Assembly (NCBI GenBank): GCA_009733575.1
Contig: ML769861.1
Coordinates: forward strand, 1-40,223
Direction: 5' to 3'
DNA: 40,223 nt
From: Gymnopus androsaceus JB14
Lineage: Eukaryota > Basidiomycota > Agaricomycetes > Agaricales > Omphalotaceae
A program made the translations under genes and the position numbers. The notes under the pieces are model-generated. The model did no database searches, was not told the origin of the DNA, and worked only from the letters and a program-made list of their open reading frames with translations. Shown here piece after piece: positions 31,033-40,223 of the stretch (within the stretch, counting starts at the first letter, position 1; every line of letters begins with the position of its first letter).

Positions 31033-32658
31033 ATGTTACCCGCAGACCCAGTCAATAACCCAACTGACCAAAGAAAAGGTCCCAAGAAACAACTAGCTAT
31101 TGAAGGCGGCCACAAGGTCATCTCCAACGACAGTGAAATGGTATGAATAAAGTGACTAAACCTAGAAACAACTAATAATCAATGTATGGTAGGATGAGCA
31201 CAAGCTCACCCACAAGAACGACGAGACGAACACAGAAGAAACCATTGACAAAAGAGACTCTCATCCCATTGCTCCCCTTCCTCTCCACCGAAACATCATG
31301 TCCTCCAACTATACCCTTCCTGACCCTCTCGAGCACTCGCAGAACCTGACCATGGCTGACCGCTTCCACTATGGAAGGATGAGTGGCTCTGGCGACAAAC
31401 CTGCTGAGAAACCAGCAGGCTTCTCCGTTCCATTCACAGATCAACAGTACGAGGTCGCTGTACTCTCTCTCAACCAACTTCTGGAGAACGTAGACAATGA
31501 GCAGAAAAAGAATATTGATAGCAACCCATCCAAATACCTGGCAGTAGTTCCCTATGGTGTGGGTCTGGGCTGGGCGCATGACTTCCCTTCTGCAGCGCAA
31601 GCAATCCTCGACTTCCTCCGGGGTATTGACCTACCTGGGAGATTGACCTTGTCACAGCACAACCAGCGAAGAGCAAGAGAGACGGATACTTTGATCCTCC
31701 CATCACCCTCTTTATCATAAACTTCACCAGAGCCCATCGAGACTGGCTTCTCTGGAAGCAGGTTTTCCCTCTGAACATGCCAGGCGCGACCTTTACTGTC
31801 TACCCTCTTGACAAAGAACAGCCGAACTGGTACTACATGCAGCTCAGTGGCGACACAGTAATGGAGGGCAAGGATGCGAAGAAGGTTGAAGCCCTCTCTG
31901 TAATCAAAAAGAAGATGTGGGGAAACAACAAGATTCACAAAACCGTCAGAAACTTCATGGCAGGACACCCAGAAGCCAACCTCACTAAACGTTTGATCTC
32001 TGCTATCCAAGCGACCATTAATGCCACCGAGTCCTTCCATCTCGCCTACGTCGAGCCCGACAAACATTGTGACTACAAATGAGGGGTCAAAGAAGAAGAT
32101 AAACACATATACTTCCTTCTTGGACTCTCTCTATCAACGAATAGGAATGAACAGGAGGATTTCAAGAATAAGATTAAGGGAATCAGGGAATATACTACCT
32201 TGGAGATGCGGAAGATGCGGCCGACTGATCAGAAAGCTGGCTGTCTTTGGTGCAAGAGCGACATCCATCCTAGCCACAAATGTCCGTTGCCAAACATTGG
32301 AGACGGTTGGTATGGGCCATCATCTGAGGACCTTGAACAACTCGCACAGAAGGCTAAGAACTGGAAGGTTCCGACAGGCCAGGGCAAACAAAGGTTCGAT
32401 GGAGGATCCCCTGCTAGGAGCAGGAACAATGGATGGAGCCAAGTCCCCTGGATGCCTAGAGGAAGAGGTAACGGTAGAGGTAGCAGTGGTAGAGGTGGTG
32501 GTAGTCGCTGCACCCGAGGTTTTGGGAGACAACATGATCACCACGACCGTCCCCCTAGTTCCCACCACGAACACCATGGACACGAATACAACATTTACAC
32601 CAATCCATATGAGCAAGGTGGCTCGCGAGATACCTCTAGCTACCCCGGGTGGATCTAG
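31033..32658 (+). pseudogene. ORF1 (gag-like RNA-binding protein) with CCHC zinc knuckle
   Basis: Begins MLPADPVNNPTDQRKG. A 52-bp intron at 31141-31192 (GTATGA donor, ACTAAT branch site, GGTAG acceptor) joins the first exon in phase with DEHKLTHKND. Then a core with YLAVVPYGVGLGWAHDFPSA and ILDFLRGI, a region PPITLFIINFTRAHRDWLLW, and near the end CLWCKSDIHPSHKC (CX2CX4HX4C) followed by Gly/Arg-rich RGRGNGRGSSGRGGG and a His-rich tail, typical of RNA binding. A -1 frame change lies near 31678 and an in-frame TGA at 32080-32082. ORF1 proteins bind element RNA. The intron is odd for an element copied through RNA, so this could also be a separate gene of the same family. Confidence 0.6.
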
Positions 32659-33740
32659 GTCCTAGCTCATCGAAGTGCCCTTATTCCCTCTATTGCATTG
32701 GGATGTTTCTTTGCCTTACGAACATAATGTTTATCCTAATATGATATATCTACCCTCTCCTGATATACAATACTTCTCTCAATGTACAATGTCATATTAA
32801 CCAATACTATGTCTTACACCTGCGATACTTTGGAGAAAACTGAGGGTCAGGGAGAATGAGGTTTCGAACCTCGATCAATCACTGCAGGAGACCTTATGAG
32901 TTGATATGGGATGACAAATTGGCAGCGGAGGTCAACAAGGACCAAAGTGCCATAGCACTGGCCCCGCCCACATTTACTGATGCCACAGCGGACAGGAAAG
33001 TGGGGTGGGCACTATATAAAACCAAATTTCTTCAAGGTGAGTGGTGGCATCTTCAGAGGGTAAGACTTCCAAATTTTCTCCTTGAGTCGTATTCTGCCCA
33101 TATGGGTACGGTAAGAGGTAAAAAGTCCATCACATCTGCTATGATCCCGGGGTGGATTGCAGTCGTGGGGGAGCTGAGGAGCATTACTAATGGCCTACAA
33201 AACTCTACTTGCCTGGGAGCAAGCTTCCCCAATCCGCTGCCTCCAAGGGATGGGAGAGGGGGTAGATGGGGACAAATCAACGGTGAAGCAGGAGCATGGC
33301 AGACTTTGGTTGGAGGAGGCAGGATCTCCCCCATCGGATCAGCCTCCAATGAAGGCCAAAATTGGTTTGAAGGCGGGCAGGCAGAGGGCTTGGTCGTGGA
33401 GTCGTCTAGAAGAAGCACGCTGAGTCAATGAGGATGGGACCCCCAATGCCACAACATCTCAAAGACTAGGGAGGGAGGGAGGAGAGCAAAGATGCACTGT
33501 CCCCAAAGTCAACATCAGGCAAGAAGCCAACCAGTCAGGAAGTTCTGACAATCAGGCCAGTAACAATGAAGCTGGCTTGCAAGGGGAAAGGCAAACCCCA
33601 GATCAAAATCCCCGAAGAGGGGGAAGAAATGATAACCCACAGGAAGGGAACCAACTGGGGAACGATGCTCCAGAAGCCACACAAACGCAAAGGCCAACCG
33701 CTGGACTAGGCGAGCCAGAGAGAAGGAGAGTCGGAAGAAC
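32659..33740 (+). other. Linker between ORF1 and the endonuclease
   Basis: Contains open frames at 32856-33431 and 33577-33762 without recognisable domains. The second is Arg/Gln/Pro-rich (RRGGRNDNPQEGNQ, EPERRRVGRT) and could be the hydrophilic N-terminus of ORF2: it changes to the endonuclease frame by a -1 step near 33745. Confidence 0.4.
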
Positions 33741-36700
33741 ACCAAAACAGGTGTCAAAATAATCTCACTTAACCTTAATGGCTATGGAGGTACTGGACCA
33801 TATCAGACAGGGAATTGTTGGGCCAGACATCAGCAAAAACTGTTTTGGGCCCAGGAGGATCTAAGGTCACCTAGTCCTCTTAGGCAACCTGAGGCATCCT
33901 AGTTGGCCCAGGAAAAAGGGTAAAACTTTGGACACCTCAGGTATCCTAGTCATCCTAGGTGTTCTGGGAGGTTCTGGGATGTCCTGGGGCATCCTGGGGC
34001 ATCCTGGGGCATCCTGAGGCATCCTAGGATAAAAGATGCCTCAGGATGCCCCAGGATGCCCCAGGACCTCCCAGAACACCTAGGATGACTAGGATACCTG
34101 AGGTGTCCAAAGTTTTACCCTTTTTCCTGGGCCAACTAGGATGCCTCAGGTTGCCTAAGAGGACTAGGTGACCTTAGATCCTCCTGGGCCTAAAACAGTT
34201 TTTTCTGATGGATTGAACTGGATAATGGGCAAAAACAAAATTGGCATTGCTCTAGTACAAGAAGGGCATATGAATGAAAATGAAAGGGCAGAAACAGAGA
34301 ATGCCTTCTGTAAAAGAATGATTTTCTCCTCCAACCACCCCACAAACCCAACCGCAGCAGGGGGGGTGGCCATCGTTCTCAACAAACAACTTGTCAAAAC
34401 GGAAAATGCAGAAGCAAAAGAAATCGTGCCAGGGAGGGCCCTGCTAGTCAAATTAAACTGGCATCAGAGAGAGAAGCTAACAATTCTTGCAGTATATGCA
34501 CCAAATGTAACAAGCACAGATGGGGAAGAGAATGCAAATTTCTGGAAAGAGATCCAGAGTTTCCTGAGCTGACCAGAAAACAGGGGATGGAAACTTGATA
34601 TACTGGCAGGTGACTGTAACATAGTGGAAGACCCAATCGACAGACTTCCAATGCGAGAAGACCCTGGGGCTGCAGTAGAGGCTCTGGACAGTCTTAAGAT
34701 AGACTTGAGTCTTCGAGATGGCTGGAGAGACACATACCCATCAGAAAAACAGTATACCTTTTCCAGAAATAACAGTCAATCACGCCTAGACTGTATCTAT
34801 GTGTCGGAGAATATTCTGCATACTGCAAGGCAATGGAGAATATCAGCAGTAGGCATTGATGGAGTAGACCACGAGATGGTCTCTGTACAAGTAACGCATG
34901 AGGATGCTCCAACAACTAGGAAAGGAAGATGGTCAATATCAAATAAAATTGCCAAGCACAAAAAACTCAAAGCTTTCACAAAGAGCAAAGGAATAAAAGC
35001 CCAGACGAGATCAAAGCAATCACAAGAAGGACCAAAGATAGGAACCCGCAGAAAGTTATGGTGAAATACATACAAAACATCATAAAAAAAGCGAGGGAAA
35101 TAGAAAAGTCCACTGTCTCAACATACCAACAGGAAGTAGCCCACATCCAGAAAGAGATGCAGAGGATAAGCAATGAATCAACTGAAAAGACTCCAGAAAG
35201 GGAGAGAGCCACCAAAATCCACAAGCTGAAGAAAAGACTAAAAGAAATGGAAGTGAAAGGCCATGACCTCCGAAAATACCATAGCGCTGCTAAAGATCGC
35301 CTACTTGGGGAGACAATCTGTAAGGAATGGATATGAGCAAATAAGGAACAGAAACCAAGAGATATGATATACACACTGGAAAAACCAGCACTTGCAGCAC
35401 CAATAGAACCCCAAGGAGAAGAACCACCCTTAATCCCGAGAGTAGAGTATATTAAAAAGTCGAAAGAGATGGCGGAGCATGGTAAAGAATACCATGACCT
35501 GCTCCAATACAAAGGACTAAACACACCACCAGAAGAGAGGGAGCAAGCAGTTAGAGCAGTACTTGACAAGATTGATGCGAAGCTCACAGAAGCACAGACA
35601 ATTGAGATGGGCAAGGAATTGCAACAAGAGATTGAATATGCCCTGAAACATTCAAAAAATAGAAGTTCAGCAGGTATAAATGGACTCACATACAAATTCT
35701 GGAAATCACAGGTTGACACTTTCCGAGAGGATAGGAGACAGGGAAACACAGAGACATTTGACACAATTGAATTGCTCCTTGCAGTGTACAATGATGTGCG
35801 AGAGCATGGTGTAGATGAAACAACCAAATTTGCAGAAGGATGGATGTGTCCAATCTATAAAAAAGGAGATTGCAACCTGATCAGCAACTACAGGCCAATT
35901 ATGCTATTAAACACAGACTATAAAATTTTCACAAAAGCCCTGGCAATAAGACTAGCAAAGGTTTGCCCTAGCATCATCCATCCAGACCAAGGGGGCTTTA
36001 TGCCAGGGAGACAGATTGCTGAACAAACGAGACTGATTCAAATGATCATTAACTATGCTGAATACACTGAGAAAAATGGAATGCTGGTTGCACTAGACCA
36101 GGAGAAGGCATACAATAAAGTCGCACATGACTATCTCTGGAGAACATTAGACCAGTTTGGCTTCTCAGAAGCCTTCACCTTGATGGTGAGAAGTCTTTAC
36201 AAAAATGCATATACCAAAGTTATGATCAACGGACACCTGAGCTCTGAGTTTAAGGTGACAAGGGGAGTGCGCCAGGGAGACCCAATGTCCTGTCTGCTCT
36301 TTGACCTTGCAATTGAGCCCCTGGCAGCTTCAATCTGGAAATCTGAATTGAGAGGATTTAGTGACATCCCTGGTGTTGAAGAGAAACTGATAACTAGCCT
36401 TTTTGCAGATGACACAACTGTTTTCTTGAATGAGGAGGACAAGCTAGAGGACCTTGAGAAGATCCTTGACCAGTGGTGTATGGCCTTGACTGCGGTATTC
36501 AATATTGCGAAAACACAAATACTTCCGATCAGAAAAAAGGAATATAGGCTGAGAATAATAGCGGACAGAAGAGCCATCCCAGAACAACGCCAAATCCCTG
36601 AACATATACATGTGGCAGTAGAAGGCGAGGCCATAAGAATCCTTGGAGCATGGTATGGGTATGAAGTTCACGAAGGAACTGCCTGGGCTAACCAACTCGA

Positions 36701-38980
36701 AAAGATCGACAAATCCCTAGAAAACTGGGACAAAAGTAACCCCACAATGGATGGGCGGAAGAAAATTGTCCAGATGGTAGTAGGGGGTATGACACAGTAC
36801 CTAACACAGGTACAAGGAATGCCAAAAAGTATTGAAAAGAAGTTGCAGAAGCGCATCTGACAGTTTCTGTGGGCAGAGAAGAAATTGAGCCCTGTAAACT
36901 TCAATACCCTCCTTGCAAGCAAAGATGAAGGAGGTCAAGAAGCCCTCGGCATTGAGGCCGGAACCTTGCTATAGAAGTAATGTGGTTGAAATCATACTTC
37001 AACCTTACAGATGACCGAGCAATTTGGGGTAAGATAGCTGATGCAATGCTAGCTGGACCAAAAGCAACACCAAGTGGCGAAGGGAATATAGACCCTAGAG
37101 TGAAACAGAATTATTTCATGCAATCCTGGGACACCAAAATATCTGCCCTCCCAGAAAGTTTGGGCAGATTACTGCAGATGGCCAAGAAAGTGAACATGCG
37201 TCTAGAAACCCAAAACCCATCCAAGGCAATAAAGCGCTCCCGCCAAATCTGGTTCCATGGTGATGCCTCCCCAAGACTGAGACTCCTGAATAACTCGAGG
37301 GCAGCTCACTGTCTGTGACATGCACATGACCTCTGCACAGTAGGACAGGCAGAGCACCTTGCAAGTCACCTAGAAGAAGATCAACATATCCCCTGGGATG
37401 AATGCAAATGTGAGCACTGTGTTACAGCAGCAGAGGAGCTTGGCTGTAAACACCTGCACACATGCTTCTCCAAAGCAAAAGAATTGCTTGACACCCTGCA
37501 CCCACAATAGGACCCACGATTATCAGACCTAGAGAATACAGAGGAGGATGAAATACTCACCAACAAGGAATGGAAAGAATTCGATACACAGATCACCACC
37601 CACAGGATGCTAGGAGATGCAGTGCGAATCTTCACAGAAGGGCTGCCAAACAAAACATCAGTACAACCAATGCCCAGAGCGCAATGTACCCCAGATGAGT
37701 CACCAGTAACTGTAATAATTGCTGGAGCAGAGACTAAAGTTGGCCAGGTTGATGCACGCAGCGGGGCTGGACTGGTTTTGAAATGAGAAAATAACATAGA
37801 AGAGAGGAGCTTTAAAACACCGCAATGTTTCGGTAATGATGCATCGACTGGAGAACTATATGGAGTCCTTAAGGCAGTGGAAGAAACAGATTTCAACCAA
37901 CCTCTGAACATTGAGGTGCAAAAGAGGAAGACACTGAATTTGCTAACGGGAAAGATTCCAGAGCTAGAAGACCGAGGTTACATGGGAGTACCCAATAGGA
38001 CGATAATACAAAATGTAGTGACTCGAATTTGAGAATGAAAACACTGGACCTTCATACACATGAGTAAGACTGACAATGTAGCAGCAAAATCAGATAACAC
38101 CAAGGCAAAACAAATGGTGAAGAAAGGCTTACGTCTGAACGAGGAGAGGGGCCCAGAAAACAGGGATGACCCCAAGATGAAACAGTCCGGGATAAAACTA
38201 ACATCCGCAACACAGGAACTCATCTACAAGGCCATATGTGAGTGAAAGATGAAATATACGAGGTGGAACTGTACCAATGCAAACATAGCTAAAGCACAGA
38301 CATCCATGAGGAGGGCTCATAGGAAGAACCCAATGAGAGGAGAGATCTGGAAAGGAATTAGACATAAAAACCTATCAAGAGAAGCAAGGTACTTCTTGAT
38401 GATGCTCACACACAATGCATATATGATTGGAACAAATTGGCACTGTTTCGACAAGCATGAGCTCCAAGAGCGAGCAACGTGTAAGAAATGCAGGGAGACA
38501 GAGTCCTTGGAGCACATTCTAACAACCTGTAGATGCAACGGGCAAGAAATAATCTGGAACCTTGCAAATGAGGCCTGGGAGAAGAAAGGTTATAACTGGA
38601 GGAAGCCAGACCTAGGCGACATACTCACCTGTGCCCTTCCAAAATTCAACAAGAACAAAAACGAAGAGGGAGACTTGAGATTCTACAGAATGCTGATATC
38701 CGAATCAGCAAGGCTAATATGGCTGATAAGGAACAACTGGGTGATAAATGAGCAAGCCCAAGAGTTGTCAGAGACTGAGATTAGGAATAAATGGATATCG
38801 GTGATGAATAAACAACTGACACTGGACCAAGATATGACTCACCATAGATTTGAGAAGAAAGCACTGTCAAAGTCCCTGGTCTTGAAAACTTGGGCAAAAG
38901 TTCTCCTCAATGAAAATGAACTAAATGAGGACTGGACGAGCCAAGGATGCAAGGTTTTAGTGGGTATTTGGCCGAGGTAG
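33741..38980 (+). pseudogene. LINE ORF2: endonuclease, reverse transcriptase, RNase H remnant, Cys/His end
   Basis: ORF2 nicks target DNA and copies element RNA there. Endonuclease: VKIISLNLNGYGG, then (after the nested element) VQEGHM, AGDCNIVEDP, SRLDCIYV and DHEMVSV, 33753-34890. Reverse transcriptase, about 35660-36700: RSSAGINGLTYKFW, YRPIMLLNTDYKI, LDQEKAYNKV, TRGVRQGDPMSC and LFADDTTVFL. RNase H remnant, about 37730-38100: GAGLVLK, GELYGVLKAVE and EDRGYMGV, with the usual DS motif lost. C-terminal CKKC...H...C near 38490. Stops in frame: TGA at 34570, 35334, 36858, 37316, 37784, 38030, 38036 and 38243; TAG at 37508. Frame changes of -1 type near 33745, 35000 and 36958. The motif-A neighbour reads AYN where AYD is usual. 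Final stop TAG 38978-38980. Confidence 0.82.
33828..34210. mobile_element. Palindromic foldback element, copy B, inserted in the LINE endonuclease
   Basis: 383 bp, beginning CATCAGCAAAAACTG and ending CAGTTTTTTCTGATG, self-complementary along its length and very similar to the full copy at 23886-24266. Removing it together with one of the two flanking GA dinucleotides restores an open endonuclease frame (CWAR-LNWIMGKNKIG), so the insertion site and a 2-bp duplication can be read directly. Confidence 0.85.
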
Positions 38981-39239
38981 GTGCAGGAGGAAATTGAGGA
39001 GGTAGGAAGGAAGGGAGATAGATTCAGAGGTTTTAGAAGAAGAAGAAAAACGGCCCTGCGAGTCCCACACATCGTGTGTAAAAGCATTTCCCCGCGGTGA
39101 TCTGATGAGCCAGATGACGTGCCAGCCTGAAAAAGGTGCACATAAAGTCATTTTTGACTGGGTTTGAATCCCCGGTCCCTCTAGCAGGTGAAGGTAAAAC
39201 GACTTATGCCATCATGACCTGATCCATTCAATGCTCCAC

Positions 39240-39259
39240 AAAAAAAAAAAAAAAAAAAA
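39240..39259 (+). other. Poly(A) tract at the LINE 3' end
   Basis: Twenty consecutive A residues, 260 bp after the ORF2 stop, marking the 3' end of the retrotransposed copy. Confidence 0.8.
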
Positions 39260-39266
39260 GCTACCA

Positions 39267-39321
39267 GGGAGAAGGGTATGAACAAATTCAAGGCTTTAGC
39301 TATGAATGATGCTGAGGTTTG
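39267..39321 (+). repeat. 55-bp direct repeat, right copy flanking the LINE
   Basis: Partner of 30165-30219, starting 8 bp after the poly(A) tract; 48 of 55 positions agree. Confidence 0.6.
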
Positions 39322-40223
39322 GGATAATTCTATTGAACAACCCTATTGATTCAAAACAACCCTTCTGACAATCCCTTTGTATCTCGTGATCGCCGGTCAC
39401 GCCGCATGTTGACTGGGGTGAGAACTTTGACATGTGCTGTCCAGCCGCTGTCAGCTTCCAATACAACCATGATGACCATGCCACTCTTTGGCCTCCTAAC
39501 CTTTCCTCTTCTTCGGAGTCTTCATCCTTCTCACTTCCATCCTATTCATGATCGCATTCAATGCTAAATAACAAGAGACAACCACACAGCTGGAACCTCT
39601 TCAGCACAGTACAGGTTTTTGAGTGTGGCAATGACTCGGACAAACAAGAGTAGCTACAGATTTAAGTATATAGTATTTCCTAGGTGCACCTTTCTTTACT
39701 TGCATAATCCTAGACTTGCTAACTTTTCTATAAGCTAGATATGGGTCTGTGTTGCCGCGGCTGGAGCTCAACCTGTGGGACAGTGGTTTGAACTTTGAAC
39801 TGCCAGGTCCAGGTCGCACATCAACCAGTGCCACCAAATCAACAGCGACACACCGTGGCTCATGACATGTGGATACCCGTGGCCATCTTATGTACTTTAA
39901 ACCCATGCAAACCTCCCGACGCTGTCCATATTCTCATTTCGCTACTATACACACTTAGATTTTACAATTGATACTTTTGAACTATTTACTGTGACCCACT
40001 GCAAGACCGGTGTGACTGTCACTGCTCCACCGGAATTCTTAGGGTTGTTAGGACCCAACAACCCCTTCAACAGGGTTGTTCAGTAGAATTATCCTGAGGT
40101 TTGTCACTCTTCCTCCGGATCCGAGTTAAGTGCTGAACCGTTTCTTTGAGGCATTGAGCACCAACGCATACCCACCATTTGAAGGATACTAGAAAAAACA
40201 TAGTAATTGAGCGGTTATTCCAT
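39322..40223. other. Right end of the window, no supported gene
   Basis: Short frames only. GGGTTGTT at 40042-40049 pairs with AACAACCC at 40057-40064 across a 7-nt loop, and GGGTTGTT recurs at 40073-40080. No other structure was recognised. Confidence 0.35.

Larger units (their letters stand above)
30220..39259 (+). mobile_element. LINE (non-LTR retrotransposon), decayed, with nested foldback element
   Basis: Order on the plus strand: about 730 bp of leader without a gene, a gag-like ORF1 (31033-32658), a linker, ORF2 with an APE-type endonuclease, reverse transcriptase, RNase H remnant and a C-terminal Cys/His motif, a 260-bp 3' UTR and a 20-nt poly(A) at 39240-39259. This is the arrangement of Tad-like LINEs of fungi. 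The right end is sure from the poly(A); the left end is inferred from the flanking 55-bp repeat. ORF2 is broken by at least ten stop codons or shifts and by the foldback insertion at 33828-34210. Confidence 0.8.

Noticed and set aside
34976..35827. 283-codon minus-strand frame opposite the LINE
   Set aside because: Antisense to clearly recognisable ORF2 sequence; Ser/Cys/Phe-rich composition typical of a shadow frame.
32080..38245. TGA recoding (TGA read as an amino acid) to explain the many in-frame TGA codons
   Set aside because: The stops are confined to transposons that also carry frame changes and insertions, while host genes such as the Clp1-like gene and the 28241-29613 gene end in TGA. 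CpG decay is simpler.
39165..39190. tRNA-like B box (GGGTTTGAATCCC) in the LINE 3' UTR
   Set aside because: No cloverleaf, A box or anticodon stem could be made around it; a similar motif at 32862-32876 also lacks a tRNA fold. Kept only as a chance or element-specific motif.

Overview
The window looks like a piece of a filamentous basidiomycete genome, most likely an Agaricomycete. Evidence: coding sequence is repeatedly cut by 45-60 bp GT-AG introns; a Clp1-like (clampless) developmental regulator and a NACHT-ankyrin receptor of the kind expanded in mushrooms are present; and the transposons belong to types common in Agaricomycete repeat space. All functional calls come from reading the sequence. 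No database search was possible.

Layout. 1-about 5470 (minus): 5' part of a Ty3/gypsy LTR retrotransposon with part of the LTR, primer-binding site, gag with a zinc knuckle, retropepsin and the start of reverse transcriptase; it runs off the left edge. 5528-8500 (plus): an orphan protein and an intron-rich gene with a proline-rich tail. 8823-9830 (minus): a small low-complexity protein with a long leader. 10074-16616 (minus): a complete seven- or eight-exon NACHT gene with about 45 ankyrin repeats. 16670-18900: no supported gene. 19014-20100 (plus): Clp1-like gene with a suspicious splice donor. 21318-23721 (plus): decayed MULE transposase with a SWIM finger. 23750-24266: foldback element, first copy. 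24515-26064 (plus): TATA box, repetitive leader and an unknown protein. 27423-28144: non-autonomous DNA transposon with long terminal inverted repeats. 28241-29613 (minus): intact five-exon gene of unknown function. About 30220-39259 (plus): a LINE with gag-like ORF1, endonuclease, reverse transcriptase, RNase H remnant and poly(A), interrupted by a second foldback copy at 33828-34210. 39322-40223: nothing supported.

How it fits together. This is accessory, repeat-dense sequence in which host genes (NACHT-ankyrin receptor, Clp1-like regulator, two or three lineage-specific genes) are separated by decaying transposons. The retroelements are inactivated, mostly by TGA codons where an arginine CGA is plausible and by frame changes that are all of the -1 type. 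The ankyrin array is still being remodelled: two neighbouring 297-bp blocks differ at only two bases. The most unusual observations are a row of five hairpins with compensatory stem changes in the gypsy leader; two gypsy frame changes that sit exactly on slippery heptamers; a Walker A motif carried by a 25-nt microexon; a shared N-terminal GG-x-F motif in the NACHT protein and the 28241-29613 protein; an AT-AG intron in the Clp1-like gene; and a foldback element whose ends carry outward-reading start codons.
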